This document shows, in pieces, positions 33,055 through 41,749 of a stretch of 64,000 nucleotides of DNA. Numbering within the stretch: the stretch's first letter is position 1; each line of letters begins with the position of its first letter. The position numbers and the translations under genes were made by a program. This DNA comes from Paragemmobacter amnigenus. Lineage in GTDB: Bacteria > Pseudomonadota > Alphaproteobacteria > Rhodobacterales > Rhodobacteraceae. The stretch spans positions 124,001-188,000 of the forward strand of contig NZ_JAAATX020000008.1 of assembly GCF_009908265.2 (NCBI RefSeq), given 5' to 3'. The notes below the pieces were generated by a model, which was not told where the DNA came from, ran no database searches, and worked only from the letters and a program-made list of their open reading frames with translations.

Positions 33055-34313
33055 CAGGCCGCCAGCCTTGCCTTGACCGCCTCCAGATCGGGGGCATCGC
33101 CCACCGGCCCATACAGCGCCATCGCCGCCTTCGCGCCGACCAGCCCCTCGGCATAAGTCCTTACATCACCTACGGAAACCGCGTCGATCTTCGCCACCGT
33201 CTCCTCGACCCCCGGCACGCGATCCCAGATCGCCAGCAGCCGCGCATTGCGCTCGGCCCGGCTTGACGGGCTCTCCAGCCCCATCAGAAGCCCCGCCTTC
33301 AACTGCGCGCGGGCGCGGTTCACCTCGGCCTCGGTCATATCCTCGGCGGCGCGCTTCAACTCGTCCATGGTCAGCCCGACCAGATCGCCGATCTCCTCCT
33401 CGGACGTTCCGGCATAGACGGTGATCTGCCCCGTATCCTCATAGGCCCCGCTCTGCGCGAAGATGGAATAGCACAGCCCCCGCTCTTCGCGGACCTTCTG
33501 GAACAGGCGCGAGGACATGCCGCCCCCCATCGCCGTCGCATAGACCTGCGCGGCATAGACATCCGGCGCGCGATAGCCCGGCCCCTCGAAGGCCAGCGCG
33601 AAATGCACCTGCTCCAGGTCCTTGACTTCACGGCGTTCTCCGCCCGCGAAACGGGCCGGTTGCAACGTCGGGTTCCCCACCGGTTTCAGATGACCGAAGA
33701 TGCCCTCGGCCTGCGCGACGATGGCGTCATGGTCCACCCCGCCCGCCGCGGCAAGGATCATCTGGTCCGGCCCGTAATGCTCGCCCACAAAGCGGCGCAG
33801 GTCGTCGCGACCGAAGGAGGACACCCGCTCGGCGGGCCCAAGGATCGTGCGGCCGAAGGGCTGGTCGGGATAGCTGACTTCCTGCAACCAGTCGAAGATG
33901 ATGTCATCGGGCGTATCCAGCGCCTGCCCGATTTCCTGCAGGATCACATGGCGCTCCGTCTCGATCTCTTTCGGATCAAAGACGGGGTTCAGCACGATGT
34001 CCGAGATCACGTCCAGCGCCAGCGCCACATCGGGCGACAGGATGCGGGCGTAATAGGCCGTCATCTCGCGGCTGGTATAGGCGTTGATATAGCCCCCCAC
34101 ATCCTCGATCTCTTCCGCGATCCGCAGGGCACTGCGCTTCTCGGTCCCCTTGAAGGCCATGTGTTCAAGGAAATGGGCAATCCCGTTCTGCTCGGCCCGC
34201 TCATGCCGCCCGCCCGCCGTAACCCAGATGCCCGCCGAGGCCGACAGAAGCCCCGGCATGTGCTCCGTCACGATGCGGAAACCGTTGGAAAGCGTGGTGA
34301 TCTTCAGGCTCAA
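33054..34313 (-). CDS. M16-family zinc metallopeptidase (processing-peptidase-like)
   Basis: This 419-residue peptidase has the inverted zinc motif H47-F-L-E50-H51 and the third ligand E127, exactly 76 residues after H51 as in mitochondrial processing-peptidase beta. The glycine-rich/RSS loop typical of this group and two homologous halves are present. Alphaproteobacterial homologues lie next to thrC, as here: the start overlaps the thrC stop by ATGA. It is probably a cytoplasmic peptidase; no signal peptide is seen. Physiological substrates are unknown. Confidence 0.92.
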   Translation of the reverse strand: MSLKITTLSNGFRIVTEHMPGLLSASAGIWVTAGGRHERAEQNGIAHFLEHMAFKGTEKRSALRIAEEIEDVGGYINAYTSREMTAYYARILSPDVALALDVISDIVLNPVFDPKEIETERHVILQEIGQALDTPDDIIFDWLQEVSYPDQPFGRTILGPAERVSSFGRDDLRRFVGEHYGPDQMILAAAGGVDHDAIVAQAEGIFGHLKPVGNPTLQPARFAGGERREVKDLEQVHFALAFEGPGYRAPDVYAAQVYATAMGGGMSSRLFQKVREERGLCYSIFAQSGAYEDTGQITVYAGTSEEEIGDLVGLTMDELKRAAEDMTEAEVNRARAQLKAGLLMGLESPSSRAERNARLLAIWDRVPGVEETVAKIDAVSVGDVRTYAEGLVGAKAAMALYGPVGDAPDLEAVKARLAA

Positions 34314-35695
34314 CGCGCGATCCTTTCGCGGACGATGGCCTGCAGGGCGGCCAGATCATTGGCAACGCGGGTCATGCGTTCGGGCCGGTCAAAGAGGTCC
34401 GCCATGCGGGCGGGCAGCGCAGGCCGCGTGCCCATCGCCCCTTCCACCGCATCGGGGAATTTCGCCGGATGCGCCGTGGCCAGCGTCACCATGGGCGCCA
34501 CGCCAAGGTTTTCTTCGGCCACCTTCACGCCCACGGCGGAATGGGGACACAGCACCTCGCCCGTCGCGGCGTGGGTGGCACGGATCGTGGCGACCGTCTC
34601 TTCCTCGGAACAGCGGCCCGAGGCGAAGGTGGCGCGCAGCATCTCAAGCGCGCCTTGCGAGATGGCAAATCCGCCCGCCTTCAGCTCTGCCATCAACTGC
34701 GCCACGGCGGCCCCGTCGCGGCCATAGGCATCGAACAGCGCGCGCTCGAAATTGGACGACACCTGAATGTCCATCGACGGGCTGATCGACGGACGCACGC
34801 CATCGGTCCTGTAGGCCCCCGACTTCATCGCCCGATCCAGAATGTCGTTCTGGTTGGTGGCGATCACCAGCTTCTCGATCGGCAAACCCATCCGCCGCGC
34901 GATATACCCCGCGAAGATGTCACCAAAATTGCCCGTGGGCACGGTGAAGCTGACCGCGCGATGCGGCGCGCCAAGGCTGACGGCGGCCGAGAAGTAATAG
35001 ACCACCTGCGCCAGAACCCGCGCCCAGTTGATCGAATTCACGCCCGCCAGCCGCACGCCGTCGCGGAAAGCAAAGTCGTTGAACATGTCCTTCACGCGGG
35101 CCTGACAATCGTCGAAATCGCCGTCGACGGCGAGGGCGTGCACATTCGCCTCGGAGGGCGTGGTCATCTGGCGGCGCTGCACCTCGGACACGCGGCCATG
35201 CGGGAACAGGATGAACACATCCACATTCGCGAGCCCGCGGAACGCCTCCATCGCGGCCGATCCGGTGTCACCGCTGGTGGCCCCCACGATGGTGATCCGC
35301 TCGCCCGATTTCACCAGCGCCGCCTGCATCATCTGCCCGATGAGCTGCATGGCAAAGTCCTTGAAGGCCAGCGTCGGCCCGTGGAACAGCTCCAGCAAGA
35401 AGTGGTTGGGGCCCAGTTGCACCAAGGGCGCGCGGGCGGCATGGCCGAAACCGGCATAGGCCTTGGCGATCAGACCCCGGAATTCGTCATCGGTGAAGGT
35501 GCCGCCCAGATAGGGACGCATCACGCGGAAGGCGATCTCCTCGTAAGACTGCCCCGCCAGAGCGGCGATCTCGTCCTTGCCCATCACCGGCACGGCCTCG
35601 GGGACGTAAAGCCCGCCGTCACGGGCAAGGCCCGTCATCATCGCCTCGCCAAAGCTCAGAACGGGGGCCGCGCCACGGGTGGAGATATAGTTCAT
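34310..35695 (-). CDS. thrC: Threonine synthase
   Basis: This 461-residue PLP enzyme converts O-phosphohomoserine to threonine. It begins MNYISTRGAAPVLSFGEAM and carries the PLP lysine K112 in LAFKDFAMQ; the phosphate-binding glycine-rich loop is in the GATSGDTGSAA segment. Length matches the longer proteobacterial class. An ATG two codons earlier (35701) touches the GAAGG Shine-Dalgarno, so 35695 is preferred. It follows SURF1 by about 10 bp and overlaps the M16 gene, a common alphaproteobacterial order. Confidence 0.95.
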   Translation of the reverse strand: MNYISTRGAAPVLSFGEAMMTGLARDGGLYVPEAVPVMGKDEIAALAGQSYEEIAFRVMRPYLGGTFTDDEFRGLIAKAYAGFGHAARAPLVQLGPNHFLLELFHGPTLAFKDFAMQLIGQMMQAALVKSGERITIVGATSGDTGSAAMEAFRGLANVDVFILFPHGRVSEVQRRQMTTPSEANVHALAVDGDFDDCQARVKDMFNDFAFRDGVRLAGVNSINWARVLAQVVYYFSAAVSLGAPHRAVSFTVPTGNFGDIFAGYIARRMGLPIEKLVIATNQNDILDRAMKSGAYRTDGVRPSISPSMDIQVSSNFERALFDAYGRDGAAVAQLMAELKAGGFAISQGALEMLRATFASGRCSEEETVATIRATHAATGEVLCPHSAVGVKVAEENLGVAPMVTLATAHPAKFPDAVEGAMGTRPALPARMADLFDRPERMTRVANDLAALQAIVRERIAR

Positions 35696-35705
35696 GCTCA
35701 TGCCT

Positions 35706-36377
35706 TCAAACCGTCCGCTGCCTGATACGCCACAGAAGATACGCTGTCATCCCCAGCCAGACGGCGGCCAGCGAAAACCACGTGATGGCGTAGTTCATAT
35801 GGTCATTCGGAATACCCGATGTATCCACCGGCATCGGCTCGATCGCGCCACCGGTTGGCTTGCGGGCGACAATAAATGTCGCCTCCGTCTCCAGCGCGGC
35901 CGACAGGGCCGCAACATCGCGGGCGAACCACAGCCCCGTCTTGGGATCGGGCGGCGGGGTGAAACCGTCTGTCTCTTCGGGCCAATGCAGGTTGCCCTCC
36001 ACCGTCGCCGGTCCCGACTCGCGCGGCTTGGCGCGGTCGTCATCGGTCAGGAACCCGCGATCCACCAGCACGCGGCGGCCATCCGCCGTCTCGAAGACCT
36101 CGACCACGCGCACACCCGCGCCGATCTGCTTGCGGCTGACCAGAATATCCGCATGTTCCCCCGTGAACCGCCCCGTCGCCGTCACCGGCATATAGCGGTC
36201 GGCCACAGGATCCACCGTCGCAGGCAAAGCCACCGGCGCATCCGCGATGCGCGCCGCGATCTCGGCCAGCACGCCCTCTTTCCACGCCAGACGCTGCATC
36301 TGCCAGACCCCGAGCGAGATCAGGATCGCCCCGCCCAAGAGGCCGACCAGCAGCGGAAAGATCATGCGACGCGTCAT
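35706..36377 (-). CDS. SURF1-family cytochrome oxidase assembly protein
   Basis: This 223-residue inner-membrane protein helps insert heme a into the aa3 oxidase. It has one membrane helix at each end (about 5-25 and 196-216), the family signature GVWQMQRLAWKEG near the start, and VLVDRGF in the periplasmic domain. The start at 36377 is fixed by GGAGGA five bases upstream. It is the last gene of the cta cluster and leads directly into thrC. Confidence 0.91.
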   Translation of the reverse strand: MTRRMIFPLLVGLLGGAILISLGVWQMQRLAWKEGVLAEIAARIADAPVALPATVDPVADRYMPVTATGRFTGEHADILVSRKQIGAGVRVVEVFETADGRRVLVDRGFLTDDDRAKPRESGPATVEGNLHWPEETDGFTPPPDPKTGLWFARDVAALSAALETEATFIVARKPTGGAIEPMPVDTSGIPNDHMNYAITWFSLAAVWLGMTAYLLWRIRQRTV

Positions 36378-36396
36378 TCTCGTCCTCCGGTCAAAA

Positions 36397-36464
36397 GGAA
36401 AGGCGCGCACCCGAAGGGGTCCGCGCCTTCCCGCAAGGTTCAGGGGGGCGGGGCGCCGCCCCCC
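36397..36464 (-). terminator. Tandem hairpins between ctaE and SURF1
   Basis: Two stem-loops fill the 108-bp gap: GGGGGGCGG/CCGCCCCCC with a 4-nt loop (36443-36464) and GGAA(A)GGCGCG/CGCGCCTTCC (36397-36431), followed on the minus strand by TTTT. They could separate SURF1 expression from the structural oxidase genes. Confidence 0.55.
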
Positions 36465-36485
36465 TCTCTCCGATCAGCGCAGGGG

Positions 36486-37286
36486 TCAGCGACCCCAGAC
36501 GTAGATCGAAGCAAAGAGGAACAGCCAGACCACGTCGACAAAGTGCCAGTACCAGGCGGCGGCCTCGAACCCGATATGCTTCTCGGGGGTGAAATGGCCT
36601 TTCAGCGCGCGGATCAGGCAGACGGTCAGGAAGATCGTCCCGATGATGACGTGGAAGCCATGGAAGCCCGTCGCCATGAAGAAGTTGGCGCCGTAGATGT
36701 TGCCCGCGAAACCGAAGGCGGCATGGCTGTATTCATAGGCCTGGAAGCCGGTGAAGATCACCCCGAGGACGATGGCAAGGATCAGCCCGTTCACCAGATC
36801 CTTGCGGTTGTTCTCGTGCACCAGCGCATGGTGTGCCCAGGTGGCGGCGGCGCCCGAGCAGAGCAGGATCAGCGTGTTGATGAGCGGCAGGTGCCAGGGA
36901 TCGAAGGTCTCGATCCCGGCCGGCGGCCAGACGCCGTCGATCGCGGGGCTGTCGGGGCCCATCGGATAGAGCGCATGCTTGAAGAAGGACCAGAACCACG
37001 CCGCGAAGAACATCACTTCAGACATGATGAACATGATGAAGCCATAGCGCAGGCCGATGCGGACCACCGGCGTGTGGTCGCCCACCTGGCTTTCCTTCAC
37101 CACATCCGCCCACCAGCCGAACATGACATAAAGCACGCCGACAAGGCCGATCAGACCCAGCCACGGGCCGTTGCCATGCATCCACAGCACGGCACCGAAC
37201 AGCATGACAAAGGCAGTCACCGCCCCCAGAAAGGGCCAGATCGACGGCGGCAGGATGTGGTAATCGTGGTTCTTGGCGTGTGCCAT
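36486..37286 (-). CDS. ctaE: Cytochrome c oxidase subunit III
   Basis: This 266-residue integral membrane subunit of aa3-type cytochrome c oxidase has seven predicted helices and the normal length. The N-terminus [18 protein letters not shown] and the internal [11 protein letters not shown] and [11 protein letters not shown] motifs are diagnostic; E of [11 protein letters not shown] and HVIIG line the proton-uptake side. It follows ctaG by 22 bp. Subunit I (ctaD) is not in the window, as in Rhodobacter and Paracoccus, where ctaD is unlinked. Confidence 0.96.
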   Translation of the reverse strand: MAHAKNHDYHILPPSIWPFLGAVTAFVMLFGAVLWMHGNGPWLGLIGLVGVLYVMFGWWADVVKESQVGDHTPVVRIGLRYGFIMFIMSEVMFFAAWFWSFFKHALYPMGPDSPAIDGVWPPAGIETFDPWHLPLINTLILLCSGAAATWAHHALVHENNRKDLVNGLILAIVLGVIFTGFQAYEYSHAAFGFAGNIYGANFFMATGFHGFHVIIGTIFLTVCLIRALKGHFTPEKHIGFEAAAWYWHFVDVVWLFLFASIYVWGR

Positions 37287-37308
37287 TCCGGTTCCCTCGC
37301 GTTTCTTG

Positions 37309-37878
37309 TCAGTTTACCGCCTCGCCCGCAGGCACGGCAAGCGCGGCCTGTTCCTCGGGAAGGGGTTGTTCGTAAAAGGTGTAGGAGAGCGTGATCTCCT
37401 TCACGAATTTGCCTTCGGGGTCGGTGACGATGGCAGGGTCCACGAAGAAGGACACCGGCATCTCGACCCGCTCGCCGGGTTGCAGCACCTGCTCGGTAAA
37501 GCAGAAACAGGCGATCTTGGCGAAATAGCCGCCAGCCGCATCGGGCGCGACGTTATAGCTCGCCGTGCCCGCCACCGGCTTGTCGGTCGGGTTATAGGCC
37601 TCGTAGAAGGCGATGGCATTCTCGCCGATCCGCACCGTCATCTCGCGCTGCACGGGGCGGAATTCCCACGGCATCCCCCGCTCGGTCGAGGCGTCGAACT
37701 TCACCACCACGGTCTGGTCAAGGATGGTATCGGGCGCAACCTCGGCCACGCCAGTCGTGCCGCCAAAGCCCGTGACGCGGCAGAACCAGTCGTAGAAGGG
37801 CACGGCGGCAAAGGACAGCGACGCCATGGTCACGACGACACCCACCAGATAGACGGCAGTCTTGTTCTGCGATTTCAT
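37309..37878 (-). CDS. ctaG: Cox11/CtaG copper chaperone for cytochrome oxidase
   Basis: This 189-residue protein delivers copper to the CuB centre of subunit I. It has one N-terminal membrane helix and a periplasmic Ig-like domain with the copper-binding C-F-C-F motif (IACFCFTEQ) and the conserved [11 protein letters not shown]. Length is typical. Its ATG overlaps the stop of the preceding small ORF (ATGA). Confidence 0.94.
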   Translation of the reverse strand: MKSQNKTAVYLVGVVVTMASLSFAAVPFYDWFCRVTGFGGTTGVAEVAPDTILDQTVVVKFDASTERGMPWEFRPVQREMTVRIGENAIAFYEAYNPTDKPVAGTASYNVAPDAAGGYFAKIACFCFTEQVLQPGERVEMPVSFFVDPAIVTDPEGKFVKEITLSYTFYEQPLPEEQAALAVPAGEAVN

Positions 37879-38066
37879 TGCCCCTCCTCCGGTTCGGCCA
37901 TCTCGGGACGGACGCTGTGGTCGAAGGCCTGCATCGGCTCGCCGCGCGTGACCTTCACCACGGTCAGCGCGAAGACCAGCAGGATGAACAGGCCCAGCGT
38001 CACCGCCACGCCGACATTGCGCCCGAGGCGGCGCTTGTGGATTTCATGCTCGGGCGGGAAGGCCAT
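37875..38066 (-). CDS. Small single-helix membrane protein of the cta cluster
   Basis: This 63-residue protein has a basic N-terminus with HEIHKRRLGRN, one membrane helix (about 18-40, VAVTLGLFILLVFALTVV) and an acidic C-terminus. It overlaps ctaB by TGATG and ctaG by ATGA, so all three should be translated together. Alphaproteobacterial oxidase clusters usually have such a small ORF between ctaB and ctaG; its role is not known, and assembly or stability of the oxidase is an inference. Confidence 0.8.
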   Translation of the reverse strand: MAFPPEHEIHKRRLGRNVGVAVTLGLFILLVFALTVVKVTRGEPMQAFDHSVRPEMAEPEEGQ

Positions 38067-38998
38067 CACCACCCCCCCATGCCATAGGGCTTCAGCGCGG
38101 CTTCCGCGAGGAAGGCCCCGAAATGCAGGAAAAGATAGTAAAGCGAGAAGCGGAAGACCGATTTCTCGACCGCGTAATTGTCCGCCTCGGCCGCATCCTC
38201 GTGGCGCTTCCAGATGCGCCACGCCCCCACAAGGAACCACGCGTTCAGCGCGACGGCAGCCGCCAGATAGATCGGCCCGCCGATCGAGGTGAAGGCCGCG
38301 CCCACGGCCACGGGGGCCAGCAGGATCGTGTAGACGAGGATGTGGTTGCGGGTGGACCGGCGCCCGTGCGTGACGGTCAGCATCGGCACGCCCGCATTGG
38401 AATAGTCATCCTTCATGAACAGCGCCAGCGCCCAGAAATGCGGCGGCGTCCACATGAAGATCAGCGCGAACATCAGCACGCTCTCGATCGACACGGTGCC
38501 CGTCGCGCAGGCCCAGCCGATCATGGGCGGGAAAGCCCCCGCCGCGCCGCCGATCACGATGTTCTGCGGCGTCGACCGCTTCAGCCACATCGAATAGACC
38601 ACGGCATAGAAGAAGATGGTGAATGCCAGCAGCCCCGCCGACAGCCAGTTCGCCGCCAGACCCAGCATCACCACCGCGATGCCCGACAGGCCAAGGCCCA
38701 CCGCCAGCGCCTCGCCCGCCGTGACCTTGCCCGCGGGCACGGGGCGGCCCTTGGTCCGGCGCATCACAGCGTCGATATCGGCATCCCACCACATGTTCAG
38801 CGCGCCCGACGCCCCCGCGCCCAGCGCGACGAACAGGATCGAGGCAAAGGCGATGACCGGATGCACGCCGACGGGCGCCACCAGCAGACCCACCAGCGCG
38901 GTAAAGACGACCAGCGACATCACGCGCGGCTTCAGAAGCTGCACGTAATCGCCGAAACCCGCCTCTCCCGGCTGCTCGTAGGCGCGGATATCGCTCAT
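38066..38998 (-). CDS. ctaB: Protoheme IX farnesyltransferase (heme O synthase)
   Basis: This 310-residue polytopic UbiA-family prenyltransferase converts heme b to heme o on the way to heme a. The N-x-x-x-D-x-x-x-D site ([12 protein letters not shown]) and the second aspartate-rich stretch near MKDDYSN are present, with about nine membrane segments. The ATG at 38998 is chosen; an in-frame ATG at 39010 lies directly on a Shine-Dalgarno-like GGAAGG. It follows ctaC after 85 bp. Confidence 0.94.
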   Translation of the reverse strand: MSDIRAYEQPGEAGFGDYVQLLKPRVMSLVVFTALVGLLVAPVGVHPVIAFASILFVALGAGASGALNMWWDADIDAVMRRTKGRPVPAGKVTAGEALAVGLGLSGIAVVMLGLAANWLSAGLLAFTIFFYAVVYSMWLKRSTPQNIVIGGAAGAFPPMIGWACATGTVSIESVLMFALIFMWTPPHFWALALFMKDDYSNAGVPMLTVTHGRRSTRNHILVYTILLAPVAVGAAFTSIGGPIYLAAAVALNAWFLVGAWRIWKRHEDAAEADNYAVEKSVFRFSLYYLFLHFGAFLAEAALKPYGMGGW

Positions 38999-39083
38999 GA
39001 CCTTGTCCATCCTTCCGGTGGGGAAAAGGCCCCGGTCCACCGGGGCCATCCCTGCCACGCCGCCCCCGGACGGGGCGCGGCGA

Positions 39084-39974
39084 TCAGTTCGAGGCCAGCG
39101 TCACCGGCGCCGCCAGATCGGCATCCGACAGCATGACATCGCCCGCTTCCGCCTTGGCAACCCATGCCGCATAGACCTCTTCGGACACGACCTTCACGGT
39201 GATCGGCATATAGGCGTGGTCCTTGCCGCAAAGTTCCGAGCACTGGCCGAAATAGATGCCCTCGCGCTCGGCCTTGAACCACAGATGGGCGATGCGGCCC
39301 GGCACGCCGTCCTGCATCACGCCGAAGGCCGGAATCTTCCACGAATGGATCACGTCCGCCGCCGTCACGTTCATCACGATGGTCTTGCCAACGGGCACAA
39401 CCACGGCGGTATCGGTGGCCAGCAGGTACTGGCTTTCGTCGTAGCCATGCGCGGCCAGTTCTTCCTTGGGCAGCATGAAGCTGTCAAAGGCGATGGGCGC
39501 GGCATCGGCGGCTTCGGTCACGCCGTTATCGGTGTATTCATAGGACCAGTACCACTGGTTGCCCGTCACCTTGATGGTGACATCCGCCACCGGAATCTCC
39601 TGCTGCTTGAACAGCACCGGCAGCGAGAAGGCACCGATGAACACAAGGATCAGGATCGGGACGACCGTCCATGCCACTTCCAGCGGCGAGTTATGGGTGA
39701 AGGTCGCCGGCGTCTTGTTGGCGCGCTGGTTGTAGCGGATCATCACCCAGATGAGCAGGGCGGTGACGAAGATCGTGATCACCGTGATGATGATCAGGAT
39801 CATGTGGTCCAGCCCCTGAAGGTCGCGCGCCAGTTCCGTGGCGGCCGGCTGGAAACCCATTTCCTTGGGCAGCGGCTGCCCCACGACTTCCAGCCCCTGC
39901 GCGAAGGCCGCGCCGGACGAAACCATGCCGACGCCAGCCGCGGCCACAGCGTTGAAAGAGCTCAGAAAACGCAT
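39084..39974 (-). CDS. ctaC: Cytochrome c oxidase subunit II
   Basis: This 296-residue subunit carries the CuA centre that accepts electrons from cytochrome c. A cleavable signal peptide ends AAFA-Q (about 25), two membrane helices follow (about 57-80 and 98-122), and the periplasmic cupredoxin domain has the conserved tryptophan-rich NQWYWSYEY and the CuA ligands H in VIHSWK and C-x-x-x-C-x-x-x-H in [14 protein letters not shown]. First gene of the cta cluster, divergent from tldD with an FNR-like box between. Confidence 0.96.
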   Translation of the reverse strand: MRFLSSFNAVAAAGVGMVSSGAAFAQGLEVVGQPLPKEMGFQPAATELARDLQGLDHMILIIITVITIFVTALLIWVMIRYNQRANKTPATFTHNSPLEVAWTVVPILILVFIGAFSLPVLFKQQEIPVADVTIKVTGNQWYWSYEYTDNGVTEAADAAPIAFDSFMLPKEELAAHGYDESQYLLATDTAVVVPVGKTIVMNVTAADVIHSWKIPAFGVMQDGVPGRIAHLWFKAEREGIYFGQCSELCGKDHAYMPITVKVVSEEVYAAWVAKAEAGDVMLSDADLAAPVTLASN

Positions 39975-40133
39975 GTTCTATTCCCGTTCGAGTGCGCGGC
40001 CTTGGGCCGCTGCTTTTTCTTCCACGTCTCGCCCGCAACCGGCAGCCACGCAGAATCCCGTTGTTTCCCGACCGCTTGAAACCATATTAGGGGCTGCGCG
40101 GCAAGCCAAACCGTTGCGGCAAAAGCGCGCCAT

Positions 40134-40147
40134 TTGACACAGATCAA
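40134..40147. promoter_or_regulatory. FNR/FnrL-like box between ctaC and tldD
   Basis: TTGAC-ACAG-ATCAA matches the FNR consensus TTGAT-N4-ATCAA with one mismatch. It ends 11 bp before the tldD start and lies 160 bp upstream of ctaC. FnrL/FnrP proteins control oxidase genes in this family, so oxygen control of the divergent pair is plausible. No experiment is implied by the sequence. Confidence 0.55.
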
Positions 40148-40158
40148 GGACACCCCCC

Positions 40159-41580
40159 ATGACCGAGGCACCCTTCCGTCCCTTCGAGACGGCGCTGGAC
40201 GAGGCATCCGCGCTCGCCATCCTGCGCGCGGCGACGGCGGGGGCGGATGACGGCGAACTCTTCCTCGAACGCCGCCGGTCCGAGGCGATCGTTCTGGATG
40301 ACGGGCGCATCAAGACAGCCTCCTACGATGCTTCCGAAGGCTTTGGCCTGCGCGCCGTGCGGGGCGAGGTGGCGGGCTATGCCCATTCCACCGAAATCTC
40401 GGAACGCGCCCTGCGCCGGGCCTCGGAAACCGCGCGTCTGGCGGTGGGCGACGGCGGCGGGGTGATGGCCCCCGCGCCGCTGGGCACCAACCGCCGCCTC
40501 TATGGCGATGCCGACCCGATGGCCGACGCCGCCTTCCCCGTGAAGATCGACCTCCTGCGCGAGATCGACGCCTATGCCCGCGGCCTCGACCCCCGCGTGG
40601 TGCAGGTGTCGGCCACCCTCTCGGCCGGCCTGCAAGAGGTGGAAATCCTCCGCCCCGAAGGCCTGCGCCTGTCCGACATCCGCCCGATGGCGCGGCTGAA
40701 CGTGTCGGTGATCGTCGAACAGGACGGCCGGCGCGAAAGCGGCGGCATGGGTGGCGGCGGCCGCTTCGGCCTTGCCCGCCTGATGGCGCGCGACCACTGG
40801 CAGCCCATGGTGGCCGAGGCACTGCGGATCGCACTCGTCAATCTCGACGCAGAACCCGCACCGGCGGGCGTGATGGACGTGGTCCTCGGCCCCGGCTGGC
40901 CCGGCATCCTGCTGCACGAGGCGATCGGCCACGGGCTGGAGGGTGACTTCAACCGCAAGGAAACCTCGGCCTTCGCGGGGCTCATGGGCCAGCGCATCGC
41001 GGCGCCGGGCGTCACCGTGCTGGATGACGGCACGATCCCCGACCGGCGCGGCTCGATCAGCGTGGATGACGAGGGCACGCCCTCGGGGAAGAACGTGCTG
41101 ATCGAGGACGGCATCCTCGTGGGCTACATGCAGGACCGCCAGAACGCCCGCCTGATGGGCGTGGCCCCCACGGGCAACGGTCGGCGCGAGAGTTTCGCGC
41201 ATATCCCGATGCCGCGGATGACCAACACCTACATGCTGGCGGGCAAGGACGATCCGGCGGCGATCCTTGCCGACCTGAAGGACGGCATCTATGCCGTGGG
41301 CTTCGGCGGCGGTCAGGTGGACATCACCAACGGCAAGTTCGTCTTTTCCTGCACCGAGGCCTACCGCGTCCGGAACGGCAAGATCGGCGCGCCGGTCAAG
41401 GGTGCCACGCTGATCGGCGACGGGGCGACCGCGCTCAAGGGCATCCGCGCCATCGGCAACGACCTGAAGCTCGACCCTGGCATCGGCAATTGCGGCAAGG
41501 CGGGGCAATGGGTGCCCGTGGGTGTGGGCCAGCCCACGCTGCTGATCGGCGGGCTCACCGTGGGTGGCTCGGCCACCTGA
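40159..41580 (+). CDS. tldD: Metalloprotease TldD
   Basis: This 473-residue subunit of the TldD/TldE protease, which trims unfolded peptides and matures microcin-like peptides, carries the zinc motif H253-E-A-I-G-H258 followed by GLEGD. Length matches the family. AAGGA lies 8 nt upstream of the ATG. It is divergent from ctaC, a conserved neighbourhood in Rhodobacteraceae. TldE is not in the window. Confidence 0.94.
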   Translation: MTEAPFRPFETALDEASALAILRAATAGADDGELFLERRRSEAIVLDDGRIKTASYDASEGFGLRAVRGEVAGYAHSTEISERALRRASETARLAVGDGGGVMAPAPLGTNRRLYGDADPMADAAFPVKIDLLREIDAYARGLDPRVVQVSATLSAGLQEVEILRPEGLRLSDIRPMARLNVSVIVEQDGRRESGGMGGGGRFGLARLMARDHWQPMVAEALRIALVNLDAEPAPAGVMDVVLGPGWPGILLHEAIGHGLEGDFNRKETSAFAGLMGQRIAAPGVTVLDDGTIPDRRGSISVDDEGTPSGKNVLIEDGILVGYMQDRQNARLMGVAPTGNGRRESFAHIPMPRMTNTYMLAGKDDPAAILADLKDGIYAVGFGGGQVDITNGKFVFSCTEAYRVRNGKIGAPVKGATLIGDGATALKGIRAIGNDLKLDPGIGNCGKAGQWVPVGVGQPTLLIGGLTVGGSAT

Positions 41581-41586
41581 ACCGTC

Positions 41587-41738
41587 GCGCCGAAGGGGGG
41601 CCTTCTGCCCCCCTTGGCGCAGGGCGCCTCACCCCCCGAGGATATTTCCGCAGAGAAGAGGGGGCATCTGCCCTGCTCCGGCTTTCTTCTCTGCCCGATA
41701 TCCTGCGGGGGGGTGCAAAGCCCCCCTGCCCCGCCCGC
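41587..41738. repeat. Inverted-repeat region between tldD and tex (terminator plus REP-like copies)
   Basis: A large hairpin GCGCC(G)AAGGGGGGC / GCCCCCCTTGGCGC (41587-41620) follows tldD. Then two oppositely oriented copies of a GGATATTT-type string occur: GGATATTTCCGCAGAGAAGA (plus, about 41640-41659) and GGATATCGGGCAGAGAAGA (minus, about 41684-41702), each next to runs of C or G. They relate to copies A and B at 4428 and 17816. Convergent tldD and tex probably share it as terminator. Confidence 0.65.
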
Positions 41739-41749
41739 CACCCGCGCCG

